The notes: a model not told the origin generated them from the letters alone. DNA of 64,000 nucleotides from Caenispirillum bisanense (GCF_900230255.1 NZ_OCNJ01000001.1:620001-684000); one strand, 5' to 3'. Counted from the first letter of the stretch, positions 9,058-17,664 are shown. Program-made: numbers and translations.

Positions 9058-9139
9058 GGCAGACGATTCGGCTGATCCGGCCGCCATCAACCAGCACGCC
9101 GTGCTGCCGTGACGGCCAAACTAAGCAAGATCGTCTGCC
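9058..9139. promoter_or_regulatory. 10-bp inverted repeat GGCAGACGAT ... ATCGTCTGCC before putA
   Basis: Arms 9058-9067 and 9130-9139, exact, separated by 62 bp within the 292-bp putP-putA gap. The spacing allows two regulator dimers to loop the DNA. It could be a second site class for the Lrp-type regulator, or chance. Confidence 0.35.
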
Positions 9140-9172
9140 GCGTTCCGGGTACTCTTTGCCGCAGGTGAGACA

Positions 9173-9189
9173 CGCATGGCTGCCATGCG
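9173..9189. promoter_or_regulatory. Shared put operator candidate, putA copy
   Basis: CGCATGGCTGCCATGCG is a perfect 17-bp palindrome with one central base, 39 bp before the putA start. Sixteen of its bases (9174-9189) are identical to 7269-7284 in front of the putP unit. Confidence 0.55.
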
Positions 9190-9228
9190 ACCGCTCGACA
9201 ACCGCCGCTTCCGTTGGAGTCCGCGCCC

Positions 9229-12200
9229 ATGATCTTCCGCGACGATGCCCCGCCGGCCCCCGCCTGGCGCGATCACCTGCAGGCCACCTACCGCGCCGAC
9301 GAGGACACCCTGGTCGAGACGCTGCTGGCCGACGCGCAGATCGCCCCCGACGCCCGCCAGCGCATCGGCGGCACGGCCTATGCCCTGGTCGAGGCGGTGC
9401 GCGCCAACCGCACCCTGCGTTCGGGCATCGACGCCTTCATGAGCGAGTACGACCTGTCGACGGAAGAGGGCCTCGTGCTCATGTGCCTCGCCGAGGCGCT
9501 GCTGCGCGTGCCGGATCCGGAGACCGCCGACCGCCTCATCCACGACAAGATCGCCGGCACCGAGTGGGAGAAGCACCTCGGGTCGTCGCGCTCCATCTTC
9601 GTCAACGCCTCCACCCTCGGCCTGATGATGACCGGCCGCATCCTCGGCCCCGCCGACCTGCCGGAGGACGCGCCGCAGGGCACGCTGCGCCGCATGGTGT
9701 CGCGCCTGGGCGAGCCGGTGATCCGTCAGGCGCTGCGCCAGGCCATGCGCGTCATGGGCCGCCAGTTCGTGCTCGGCCGCACCATCGAGGAAGCGATGGA
9801 GCGCGGCAAGGAGATGGAGAAGAAGGGCTACCGCTACTCCTTCGACATGCTGGGCGAGGCTGCCCGCACCGAAGAGGACGCCGCCAAGTACTTCCGCGCC
9901 TACCAGATGGCCATCGACGCCATCGGCAAGGACGCCCGCGGCAAGGGCGTCGTCGCCGGCAACGGCATCTCGGTCAAGCTGTCGGCCCTGCACCCGCGCT
10001 ACGAGCCCGGCCGCCGCGCCGAGATGCTCGACGTGCTGGCCGACCGCCTGCTGCAGCTCGCCCGCCAGGCCAAGGGCCACGACATCGGCTTCTGCGTCGA
10101 CGCCGAGGAATCCGAGCGCCTGGAACTGTCGCTGGAGCTGATCGAGAAGGTCTACGGCGACCCGTCGCTGGCCGGCTGGAACGGCTTCGGCCTCGCCGTG
10201 CAGGCCTACCAGAAGCGCGCCCGCGCCGTCGTCGACGTGCTCGCCGGCATGGTGGAGCGCGTCGGCCGCCGCATGAACGTGCGGCTGGTGAAGGGCGCCT
10301 ACTGGGATACGGAAATCAAGCGCAGCCAGGAACTGGGCCTGGAAGGCTATCCGGTGTGGACCCGCAAGGTGACCACCGACGTCAGCTACATCGCCTGCGC
10401 CAAGAAGCTGCTCGACCGCACCGACCTGTTCTTCCCGCAGTTCGCCACCCACAACGCCCACACGGTGGCGACCATCCTCGAGATCGGCGGCGACAAGGAG
10501 TTCGAGTTCCAGCGCCTGCACGGCATGGGCGAGGAGCTGTACGACGAGGTCGTCGGCCACAACAAGCGCGGCAAGCCCTGCCGCATCTACGCGCCCGTCG
10601 GCGGCCATGCGGAACTGCTGAGCTACCTCGTGCGCCGGCTGCTGGAGAACGGCGCCAACACCAGCTTCGTCAACCGGCTGGTGGACGACCGCACGCCCAT
10701 CGAGGCGATCATCGCCGACCCGGTGGAGCGCCTGAGCGGCCTCAGCCCCAAGCGCCATCCGCACATCCCGCAGCCGCGCGGGCTCTACCCGGACGGGCGG
10801 CCCAACTCCAAGGGCATCGACCTGTCGGACTTCACCCGCCTCGCCCCGGTCGCCCACGCAATGGACGAAGCCGGCTGCGGCACCTGGAAGGCCGGCCCGA
10901 TCGTCGGCGGCGCGCTGCGCGCCGGCAACGGCGTGCCGGTCACCGATCCGGCGGACCGCCGCCGCACCGTCGGCCACGTCACCGAGGCGACGGCCGACGA
11001 CGTGCAGGACGCGCTCGCCCGCGCCGAAGCGGCGTGGCAGGCCTGGGACGCCACCGACCCCGACCAGCGCGCCCGCTGCTTCGAAAAGGTGGCCGACCTG
11101 ATGGAAGAGCGCATGCCGGCCCTCATGGCCATCTGCGTGCGCGAGGCCGGCAAGACCATCAACGACGCCGTCGCCGAGGTGCGCGAGGCGGTGGACTTCC
11201 TGCGCTACTACGCCCGCCGCTGCCGCGAGACCTTCGGCCACGCGGTCGAGATGCCGAGCCTGGACGGCAAGGCGGCGCGGGTCGAGATGCGCGGTCGCGG
11301 CCTGTTCGTCTGCATCAGCCCGTGGAACTTCCCGCTCGCCATCTTCACCGGGCAGGTGACGGCGGCGCTGGCCGCCGGCAACGCCGTGCTCGCCAAGCCG
11401 GCGGAACAGACCAGCCTCATCGCCGCCGCCGCCGTGGCGCTGTTCCACGAGGCCGGCGTGCCCGGCGACGTGCTCGCCCTGCTGCCGGGCCGCGGCGAAA
11501 CCGTCGGCGCGACGCTGGTGAAGGACCCGCGCGTCGCGGGCGTCGCCTTCACCGGCTCGGTGGAGGTCGCCCACATCATCAGCCGCACGCTCGCCGAGCG
11601 GGCCGGTGGCACGGCGCCGCTCATCGCCGAGACGGGCGGCCAGAACGCCATGATCGTCGACAGCTCGGCGCTGCCCGAGCAGGTGATCCGCGACGCCATC
11701 GTCTCCGCCTTCGGGTCGGCCGGCCAGCGCTGCTCGGCGCTGCGGGTGATGTACGTGCAGGAGGACGTCGCCGACGGCATGATCGCCATGCTGAAGGGCG
11801 CCATGGCCGAACTGACGGTCGGCGACCCGTCGCTGCTGTCCACCGACGTCGGCCCCGTCATCGACGAGGACGCGCGCGCCGGCCTGCAGGCCCATGCCGA
11901 CCGCATGGACCGCGAGGCGCGCCTCGTCCACCGGGTGGCGGTGCCGGAGGGCTGCCGCGACGGCACCTTCTTCGCCCCCGCCGCCTACGAGATCGCCGAC
12001 ATCGGCGTGCTGGAGCGCGAAGTCTTCGGGCCGGTGCTGCACGTGGTGCGCTACAAGGCCGCCGACCTCGACAAGGTGGTGGCGGCGGTGCGCGGCACCC
12101 GCTTCGGCCTGACCATGGGCATCCACACCCGCATCGACCGCAAGGCGCGCGCCATCCAGGCGCAGTCGCGGATCGGCAATACCTACGTCAACCGCAACAT

Positions 12201-13161
12201 GATCGGCGCCGTGGTCGGCGTGCAGCCGTTCGGCGGCGAGGGTGTCTCGGGCACCGGCCCCAAGGCCGGCGGGCCGCACTACATCGCCCGCTTCGCCGAA
12301 CCGCGCGTCACCCCGCTGGCCGACGGCCAGCCGGAGGCCGTGCGGGCGGTCGAGATGAACGCCGCCAAGCTGCTGCCGGGCGACTTGCCCAAGGTGCAGG
12401 GCTCGCATGCCGGGCTGCACGGGGCGCTCGACGCCGCCCGGGCCGCCGCGCTGGCCTGGGACCGCCAGGGCGGCGCCAAGCGGGCGGTGCTGCTGGAGGA
12501 CGCGGCCGAGCGCCTGATGCGCGACGCGGCCCTGCTCGCCGGCATGGTGGCCCGCGACACCGGCCGTCCCATGGCCGAGGCCGCCGGCGAGGCGGTGGCG
12601 GCGGTGGAGATGCTGCGGCTGCTCGCCGCCCAGGCACGGGCGGAGTTTGCCAAGCCGATGACCCTGCCGGGGCCGACGGGCGAGCACAACGAGCTGCAAC
12701 TGCACGGCCGCGGCCTCGTCGCCGCTGCCGGTGGGCCGGGCGCGACACTCGCCGCCGCCGTGGCGCCCGTCGCCGCGGCGCTGGCCGCCGGCTGTCCGGT
12801 GGTTGTGGCGCCCGACGCCTCCCTCGCCGCCGCCCTGGAGCGGGTGGTGGCCGCCTTCCGCGCCGCCGGCGTGCCGGAGGGTGTGCTGGCGCTGGTGGAA
12901 GGCTCCGACCCCGACGCGCTATGCGCCGACGAGCGGGTGGAGGTACTTGCCTGGGCCGGGCCGGAGGACGTGCAGCGCCGCCTCGCCGTGGCGCTCGCCG
13001 GCCGTCGCGGACCCATCGTGCCGCTGGTCGCCGAGGCCTTCGGGCCGCACTACCTGCACCGCTTCGCGGCCGAGCGCACGCTGACCGTCGACATGACGGC
13101 GGCGGGCGGCAACGCCTCGCTGCTGACGCTGAACGAGGACGCGCCGCAGGCGGCGGAGTAA
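9229..13161 (+). CDS. putA: Bifunctional proline dehydrogenase / P5C dehydrogenase PutA (type B)
   Basis: Oxidises proline to glutamate in two steps with substrate channelling, reducing quinone (FAD site) and NAD+. The 1310 residues comprise an FAD-binding PRODH barrel (motifs RLVKGAYWDTEIK, ATHNAHT, EFQRLHGMG), an aldehyde dehydrogenase domain with the catalytic cysteine in AGQRCSALR (Cys835) and Glu in ETGGQNAM (Glu801), and a C-terminal aldehyde-dehydrogenase-like domain (about 1050-1310) with no catalytic cysteine motif. That last domain and the absence of an N-terminal ribbon-helix-helix mark type B PutA. ATG 9229 has GGAG 9 nt upstream; an in-frame TTG at 9214 is less likely. Regulation is probably by the adjacent Lrp-type protein. 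Confidence 0.95.
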   Translation: MIFRDDAPPAPAWRDHLQATYRADEDTLVETLLADAQIAPDARQRIGGTAYALVEAVRANRTLRSGIDAFMSEYDLSTEEGLVLMCLAEALLRVPDPETADRLIHDKIAGTEWEKHLGSSRSIFVNASTLGLMMTGRILGPADLPEDAPQGTLRRMVSRLGEPVIRQALRQAMRVMGRQFVLGRTIEEAMERGKEMEKKGYRYSFDMLGEAARTEEDAAKYFRAYQMAIDAIGKDARGKGVVAGNGISVKLSALHPRYEPGRRAEMLDVLADRLLQLARQAKGHDIGFCVDAEESERLELSLELIEKVYGDPSLAGWNGFGLAVQAYQKRARAVVDVLAGMVERVGRRMNVRLVKGAYWDTEIKRSQELGLEGYPVWTRKVTTDVSYIACAKKLLDRTDLFFPQFATHNAHTVATILEIGGDKEFEFQRLHGMGEELYDEVVGHNKRGKPCRIYAPVGGHAELLSYLVRRLLENGANTSFVNRLVDDRTPIEAIIADPVERLSGLSPKRHPHIPQPRGLYPDGRPNSKGIDLSDFTRLAPVAHAMDEAGCGTWKAGPIVGGALRAGNGVPVTDPADRRRTVGHVTEATADDVQDALARAEAAWQAWDATDPDQRARCFEKVADLMEERMPALMAICVREAGKTINDAVAEVREAVDFLRYYARRCRETFGHAVEMPSLDGKAARVEMRGRGLFVCISPWNFPLAIFTGQVTAALAAGNAVLAKPAEQTSLIAAAAVALFHEAGVPGDVLALLPGRGETVGATLVKDPRVAGVAFTGSVEVAHIISRTLAERAGGTAPLIAETGGQNAMIVDSSALPEQVIRDAIVSAFGSAGQRCSALRVMYVQEDVADGMIAMLKGAMAELTVGDPSLLSTDVGPVIDEDARAGLQAHADRMDREARLVHRVAVPEGCRDGTFFAPAAYEIADIGVLEREVFGPVLHVVRYKAADLDKVVAAVRGTRFGLTMGIHTRIDRKARAIQAQSRIGNTYVNRNMIGAVVGVQPFGGEGVSGTGPKAGGPHYIARFAEPRVTPLADGQPEAVRAVEMNAAKLLPGDLPKVQGSHAGLHGALDAARAAALAWDRQGGAKRAVLLEDAAERLMRDAALLAGMVARDTGRPMAEAAGEAVAAVEMLRLLAAQARAEFAKPMTLPGPTGEHNELQLHGRGLVAAAGGPGATLAAAVAPVAAALAAGCPVVVAPDASLAAALERVVAAFRAAGVPEGVLALVEGSDPDALCADERVEVLAWAGPEDVQRRLAVALAGRRGPIVPLVAEAFGPHYLHRFAAERTLTVDMTAAGGNASLLTLNEDAPQAAE

Positions 13162-13168
13162 GAGAGGG

Positions 13169-13196
13169 AAGGGGCGGCTCGCGGGCCGCCCCTTTC
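13169..13196. terminator. Bidirectional terminator between putA and crp1
   Basis: GGGGCGGC/GCCGCCCC stem (13171-13178 and 13185-13192), flanked by AA on the left and TTT on the right, so it can serve putA (plus) and the convergent Crp/Fnr gene (minus). Confidence 0.8.
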
Positions 13197-13205
13197 GTCA
13201 TGGCG

Positions 13206-14018
13206 TCAGGGTTCCCGCATGCGCGGCGCGGCCGCCGCCGCCGGGGCCGACGTGGCGTCGGCGCTGCCGGCGGTTTCGAAGGCGCGGCGGGCGGCTTCGG
13301 GGATGGGCACGATGCGCAGGTGCTCGTCGCGGCAGTCGCAGGCGTCGCGCAGGCGGTCGTGGTCCAGGATGGTCAGGATGCCCGCCTTGAAGCGGATGAT
13401 GCCGTCCTCGTGCAGGCCGTTGAGCACGCGGCCGAGGTGGCGCGGCGTCATGCCGCTGGCGTCGGCCAGGGTCTCGTAGCCGACGGGGAAGTCGAAGGTG
13501 CCGTTGGTGGCGAGGCCGACCAGCGTCAGGCGGCGCCATACCTCCCACACCAGATAGAGGATGCGTTCCTTGGCCGCCCGCCGGCCGAGGGCGACGACGT
13601 GTTCCTTCAGCAGCGCCTCCTCGTGCGCCGCCAGCCACCACAGGGCGGCCGACAGCGTGCCGCTGTCGCGCACGGCGGCGGCCCAGGCGGCCGGGGCGAA
13701 GCGCAGCACCGTCATGTCGGTCAGCGCCGTCACTGTATGGTCGGCCGTGGCGCCGACGAAGGGGCCGGCGTGCGACAGGTCGCCCGGCAACATGAAGTTG
13801 ATGACCTGCCGGCGGCCGTCGCTGAGCAGGCGCTCGCGCACCGCCCAGCCCGAGCCGACTACGAAGCCGCCGGCCAGCGGTTCGCCCTCGCGCGCGAGAA
13901 GCGCACCACTGCGCACGTGTGTCGCACTGCCGAGCAGGCGCAACAACGTCTCGCGGTCACCGCGCGGCAGCTCGAGCGCCGTGTTGAGTTTCCGTAGCAG
14001 GAACTCGGGGGTCGGCAT
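13206..14018 (-). CDS. Crp/Fnr-family transcription regulator, paralogue 1
   Basis: A 270-residue regulator with an N-terminal cyclic-nucleotide-type beta-barrel (about residues 20-135; GGFVVGSGWAVRERLLSDGRRQVINFMLPGD core) and a C-terminal winged helix with MTPRHLGRVLNGLHEDGII as recognition region (about 190-210). There is no cysteine cluster of the FNR [4Fe-4S] type, so direct O2 sensing is unlikely. The effector is unknown. It is clearly paralogous to the protein at 14464-15225, sharing the unusual block SAALWWLAAHEEALLKEH in the linker helix. The last 30 residues are Ala-rich and look disordered. The target genes cannot be read from the sequence. Confidence 0.88.
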   Translation of the reverse strand: MPTPEFLLRKLNTALELPRGDRETLLRLLGSATHVRSGALLAREGEPLAGGFVVGSGWAVRERLLSDGRRQVINFMLPGDLSHAGPFVGATADHTVTALTDMTVLRFAPAAWAAAVRDSGTLSAALWWLAAHEEALLKEHVVALGRRAAKERILYLVWEVWRRLTLVGLATNGTFDFPVGYETLADASGMTPRHLGRVLNGLHEDGIIRFKAGILTILDHDRLRDACDCRDEHLRIVPIPEAARRAFETAGSADATSAPAAAAAPRMREP

Positions 14019-14110
14019 CAGGGGCGGGTCTCCGGGGCGGGCGCAACCGGAGCAAACGGCAGGGATTGGTCGGGCATTAAGGGTCCGGGTTCAGGCCTTA
14101 TTGTGCAGCA

Positions 14111-14212
14111 TTCTTTAAAGAACCTACGACTAGGGGCAGTATCCGCGCACCCCGCAGGACGTGCGAGGACATATGTCGCGCGGCTCGCTTTTCCCGGCGC
14201 GGGACATATGTC
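14111..14212. promoter_or_regulatory. Cluster of palindromes upstream of crp1 and the small CxxC gene
   Basis: TTCTTTAAAGAA (14111-14122) and two identical copies of GACATATGTC (14168-14177 and 14203-14212) lie between the two Crp/Fnr genes, upstream of the divergent pair crp1 and the small ORF. The two GACATATGTC copies share GG(G)GACATATGTC context and are 35 bp apart. They look like tandem operators. They do not match the CRP (TGTGA-N6-TCACA) or FNR (TTGAT-N4-ATCAA) consensus. Confidence 0.45.
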
Positions 14213-14291
14213 AGCGAGCCTTTTCCCGCAGTCGTGCTATTCCTGGTGGTGCGGTTTTCGGCATCCGTGCCGGGCCATCATGGAGCACACG

Positions 14292-14516
14292 ATGAGAGAG
14301 ATGTTCAGGCGTTCGATCGACGGCGCCATCCTGTGCCGCTCCTGTCTGCCCGCGTCCGACGTCACGGTCTCGGCCGAGTTGTTCGCCGACCTGTTCCCCG
14401 GCACCTGGCATCTGGTGACCTGCGGCACCTGCGGGTACGCCTCGCCGGAAGGTGACGCGGCGGTCACGGCCGGGGCTGGCGAAGAACCTCCCGCAGGCTC
14501 TCGGCGATCGGTGTGA
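14292..14516 (+). CDS. Small protein with two CxxC motifs, function unknown
   Basis: A 74-residue product starting MREMFRRSIDGAILCRSCLP, with CRSC (residues about 15-18) and CGTC about 32 residues later: a possible single zinc- or iron-binding site. ATG 14292 is chosen over 14280 because GGAG (14282-14285) is 6 nt before it. The last 18 codons overlap the 3' end of the convergent second Crp/Fnr gene, so the C-terminus is suspect and the gene may be spurious. In its favour are the paired cysteine motifs, the ribosome binding site and a promoter-like region full of palindromes upstream. Confidence 0.45.
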   Translation: MREMFRRSIDGAILCRSCLPASDVTVSAELFADLFPGTWHLVTCGTCGYASPEGDAAVTAGAGEEPPAGSRRSV

Positions 14517-15225
14517 TCTGCAGGTAGACGTCGCGGCAGTCGATTTCGGTGAGCAACCGGGCCGGGTCGTGGATATGAACCCGGCCGCGCTCCAGCGTCA
14601 GGATGTCGCTGCCGCGCACCTCCGCCAGCACGCGGCCCAGATGGCGCGGCGTCAGGCCGGTGGCGTCGGCCAGCACTTCGCGCCCCACCGGAAAGGTGAA
14701 GCTGCCGTTCTCGGCCAGGCCCGCCATGCGCAGGCGCCGCCACAATTCCCACAGCAGGTAGAGCAGGCGGTTGCGCGACGAGCGCCGGCCGATGGAGACC
14801 AGATGCTCCTTCACCACCGCCTCCTCGTGCGCCGACAGCCACCACAGGGCGGCGGACAGGGGGCGGGTAGCGGTCATGGCCATGAACCAGTCGCGGTGGG
14901 TGAAGCGGCAGACCTTGGCCTCGGTGAGGGTGGTCACCGTGTGGTCGGCATCGTCGGTGACGAAGGCGCCGGGCTCGCTCAGGTCGCCGGGTACCAGGAA
15001 ATTGATGACCTGGCGGCTGCCGTCGCGCAGGTGCCGCTCGCGCATGGCCCAGCCGGAGGCGATGAGGAACCCGATGCGGTTGGGCTCCGCCTCGCGCACC
15101 AGCACCGTGCCCGCCGGCACGGTCTCGCAGCGGATGAAGGCCCCCTCCAGGGTTCGGCGATCCTCCGGCGGCAGGTCGAGCACGGCCTGCAGTCGGTGAA
15201 AGAGGCGGTCGGCCGGATGCGTCAT
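14464..15225 (-). CDS. Crp/Fnr-family transcription regulator, paralogue 2
   Basis: A 253-residue sister of the gene at 13206-14018: same sensor barrel (IGFLIASGWAMRERHLRDGS), same LWWLSAHEEAVVKEH linker and same TGLTPRHLGRVLAEVR recognition helix. No FNR-type iron-sulfur cysteines are present. ATG 15225 is preferred over ATG 15243 because GGAAGGAG lies 4 nt before it. The gene sits downstream of the exoD-like gene on the same strand with a 92-nt gap. Two near-identical regulators so close together suggest recent duplication with possible overlapping targets. Confidence 0.88.
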   Translation of the reverse strand: MTHPADRLFHRLQAVLDLPPEDRRTLEGAFIRCETVPAGTVLVREAEPNRIGFLIASGWAMRERHLRDGSRQVINFLVPGDLSEPGAFVTDDADHTVTTLTEAKVCRFTHRDWFMAMTATRPLSAALWWLSAHEEAVVKEHLVSIGRRSSRNRLLYLLWELWRRLRMAGLAENGSFTFPVGREVLADATGLTPRHLGRVLAEVRGSDILTLERGRVHIHDPARLLTEIDCRDVYLQITPIAESLREVLRQPRP

Positions 15226-15317
15226 GGGTCTCCTTCCCGTCATGGTCGGAAAAAAGACGGTTGTGGAAGCCGGGTGGATGCATCATCACCGGTGGTAAGG
15301 GTAGCCCCTGCGGCAGG

Positions 15318-15968
15318 TTACAGCAGCTCGCGCGCGGCGGCCTGCCAGGCCTCGACGGCGCCCCAGCCGAGCATTCCGGCGATGCCGGCCCCCACCGCCG
15401 CGGCCGCCAGCCCGGCCGCCACGAAGACGCCGTCGCGCTCCACCAGGCCGAGGGCGAGGATGGTGAGCGCGATGGCGGTCGGCGTGTTGCCGAAGGGGAT
15501 GGGCAGCGCCAGGAGCACCGCGAGGCCGGCGCAGACGGCGCCGAGCAGGCGCTCCATGGCCGGGGTGGTCAGCGCCGGCAGGCGGGGCCGCAGCGCCCGC
15601 TCGAACCAGCGGACACGCGGCAGGGCCTTCGCCATGACCCGCCGGAAGCCGTCGCGCGACACGCTGCGCCGGCCGATCATCCGCGGCAGCCAGGGCGAGG
15701 CCCGGCCCGCCGCCATCTGCAGGCACACCAGCGCCAGCGGCACGCCCATGACCCCGGACAGGCCGGGCACCGGGTTGGGCACGATGTTGGGCACCGCCAG
15801 CACCAGGATCAGCAGCCCGTAGGCGCGGTCGCCGAGCGCGTCGATCAACCCGTTCAGGGCGACGCGCTCCTCCGGCCACGTCTCGGCGAGGCGGTGGAGC
15901 ACGGCGCTGGCGGAGTCCCCGTCGCCGACGGCCGGCGTCTGCGGGGCATGGGGCGGTGGGGTGGACAT
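15318..15968 (-). CDS. ExoD-family membrane protein
   Basis: A 216-residue protein of the exopolysaccharide synthesis ExoD family: GLILGDRAYG-like opening (IDALGDRAYGLLILVLAVPN), a VPGLSGVMGVPLALVCLQM segment, then hydrophobic helices near residues 140-160, 163-180 and 185-205. ExoD is needed for normal exopolysaccharide production and alkali tolerance in Sinorhizobium; its biochemistry is unknown. It follows the LuxR-type gene at 16021 by 52 nt on the same strand, so it may be controlled by, or co-transcribed with, the LuxR pair. No exopolysaccharide biosynthesis genes are nearby. Confidence 0.85.
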   Translation of the reverse strand: MSTPPPHAPQTPAVGDGDSASAVLHRLAETWPEERVALNGLIDALGDRAYGLLILVLAVPNIVPNPVPGLSGVMGVPLALVCLQMAAGRASPWLPRMIGRRSVSRDGFRRVMAKALPRVRWFERALRPRLPALTTPAMERLLGAVCAGLAVLLALPIPFGNTPTAIALTILALGLVERDGVFVAAGLAAAAVGAGIAGMLGWGAVEAWQAAARELL

Positions 15969-16020
15969 GGCGTGCGGCTCAACGCCTGCCGCGCCGGCGC
16001 GGCTGCCGACGCCGGTCCGG

Positions 16021-16776
16021 TCACGGTGCGTCGGCGAGGCCGAGCAGGGCGGTGCGGGCGCGCAGCTGGTGGGGGTCGGTGGCGCCGAGCTTGCCCATCA
16101 CCGATCCCAGCAGGCGGCGGAATTCCCCCTCGCCGAGGCGCATGGCACCGACCACCTGGTCTTCGCTGAGGCCGGTCATGAGGCGCTGCACCATCTCGCT
16201 CTCCACCGGCGTCAGGGCGGCGACGATGTCGCGCGCCTGCCGCATGGTCAGGAGGCGGGCGCGTTCGTGCACGAGATGGCCGAGGGCGACCAGGGACTCG
16301 ACACCGTAGCGCAGCGCTTCCTCCCGCTCGCGCGCCGAGCCCACGGGCAGGGCGTTGAGCGCGCCGATCACCGGCCCGCCGAGCACGGGCACGCAGAACC
16401 CGTCGATGATGCCGAAGTCGCGCGCCTCGTTCAGCACGTGGCGCCCGTCGTCGCCCTGGTAGCGGTCGGGGATGTCGCGCCAGCAAAAGGGCCGGCCGAG
16501 TTTAGCCAGGCGGATCACCGGGTCGACGGCGCCGAAGTGGTTGCCGCTGTAGTGTTCGACCCAGTCGTCCGGATAGCGGGTGAAGAACAGGGGGACCCGG
16601 TCGGGGTCCTGCGGCAGGTGCTGGGTGTAGGTGACGCTGCCGAAACCGATGCGCTCGGCGAGATCGTCGGCGATCGCCTGCAGGTCCGCGACGCTGTTCG
16701 CGTTGCCGATGCGGGTCATCCAGCCCGATGGCAGGACGAATGACGACGTGCCGCGAGTCCCTCCAGGGTCCCACAT
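16021..16776 (-). CDS. LuxR-family regulator with autoinducer-binding domain and divergent HTH
   Basis: The 251-residue protein keeps the autoinducer-domain signature residues: W and Y in DDWVEHY, DP in AVDPV, W in FCWRDIP, and G in DFGIIDGF. The C-terminal helix-turn-helix (ALTPVESEMVQRLMTGLSED...) departs from the LuxR norm: the usual IAEILGIS-type first helix and the TVKFHL recognition helix are replaced by QVVGAMRLGEGEFRRLLGSV. DNA binding may be altered. ATG 16776 is chosen over 16872 because GGGGGAAACGGG lies just upstream. It is the second of two tandem luxR-type genes; no luxI-type synthase lies in the window, so it is a solo. Confidence 0.82.
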   Translation of the reverse strand: MWDPGGTRGTSSFVLPSGWMTRIGNANSVADLQAIADDLAERIGFGSVTYTQHLPQDPDRVPLFFTRYPDDWVEHYSGNHFGAVDPVIRLAKLGRPFCWRDIPDRYQGDDGRHVLNEARDFGIIDGFCVPVLGGPVIGALNALPVGSAREREEALRYGVESLVALGHLVHERARLLTMRQARDIVAALTPVESEMVQRLMTGLSEDQVVGAMRLGEGEFRRLLGSVMGKLGATDPHQLRARTALLGLADAP

Positions 16777-16914
16777 CCCGTTTCCCCCAAATCCGCTGTG
16801 CGGATACCCCCTCCGGTGCAGCAGCGTGCCGCCGTCGGCCGGCGGTGGTGCGGCTGCCCCGTCCCTGGACAACTATAATGGGGACAATGTCGATTGTATA
16901 GGTGGCGGAGGCTG

Positions 16915-17664
16915 CTACTCCGGCGCGACCAATCCCAGTGCGACGGCGCGCACCGCCAGATGCACCCGGTTGTATACGCCGAGCTTTCGCATGGCCGACT
17001 TGAGGTGCTGCGTCACCGTCAAGTCGCTGATGCCGAGAATTTCGCCGATCTCGCTGCCCGACTTGCCGACGACCAGCCACTGCAGGCATTCCCGTTCGCG
17101 CGGCGACAGGGTCGGGGCGGCCGGCAGGCGGGCGGAGCGGCACAGCCGGATGGCCCGGTCGTGCACCGCCATGGCGAGGGCGGCGATGCCGTCCCGCCGC
17201 ATGCGCAGGGCGGCGGCGCGTTCAGCCCGGCTGCCGTCGGCCAGCGCGGTGAAGACGCCGATGGCATTGCTGGTGGCCAAGGGCACCGTCAGCCCGTCGA
17301 CGATGCCGAAGTCGGCCGCCCGCCGCAGGTGCTCCGCCTCCGCCGGACCGATGCGGGCCGCCGGGATCTCGCTCCAGGTGAAGGGATCGCGCGTCCCGTG
17401 GGCGTGGTGCACCACCGGGTCGACCGCCGCCGCCTCCGTCGCCAGGTAGTGCTCCACCCAGGCGGCGGGAAAGGTGGTGAACAGACCGGCCGGCGCCGGC
17501 ATGCCGGCGGCGCCGAGGAACAGGCCGTAGGTGGGCATGCGGAAGCCGAGCCCCTCGACCAGGGTCGCCGAGACGGCGCCGAGGTCGTCCATGGTCGCCG
17601 TGTCGGCGATCCGGCTCATCCAGTCGGGCGGCAGGACCGCGGCGCGCGGGCGGCGAGGGGGCAT
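16915..17664 (-). CDS. LuxR-family regulator with autoinducer-binding domain and canonical HTH
   Basis: A 249-residue LuxR solo. The N-terminal sensor domain has the acyl-homoserine-lactone pocket pattern (AAWVEHYLATEAAAVDP, FTWSEIP, DFGIVDGLTVPL). The C-terminal HTH is textbook: LSPRERECLQWLVVGKSGSEIGEILGISDLTVTQHL, near residues 185-220. ATG 17664 has GGAG 7 nt upstream. It is followed on the same strand by the divergent-HTH paralogue (138-nt gap) and the ExoD-like gene. It could answer to exogenous or host-derived acyl signals, or to a synthase elsewhere in the genome. The 332-bp gap upstream separates it from the hybrid kinase. Confidence 0.88.
   Translation of the reverse strand: MPPRRPRAAVLPPDWMSRIADTATMDDLGAVSATLVEGLGFRMPTYGLFLGAAGMPAPAGLFTTFPAAWVEHYLATEAAAVDPVVHHAHGTRDPFTWSEIPAARIGPAEAEHLRRAADFGIVDGLTVPLATSNAIGVFTALADGSRAERAAALRMRRDGIAALAMAVHDRAIRLCRSARLPAAPTLSPRERECLQWLVVGKSGSEIGEILGISDLTVTQHLKSAMRKLGVYNRVHLAVRAVALGLVAPE

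Noticed and set aside
9121-12705. Long minus-strand open frame opposite putA
   Set aside because: Composition artefact of the GC-rich putA sequence; PutA motifs are unambiguous on the plus strand.
9229-13161. Trifunctional (DNA-binding) PutA
   Set aside because: The N-terminus has no ribbon-helix-helix domain; the extra length is a C-terminal aldehyde-dehydrogenase-like domain.
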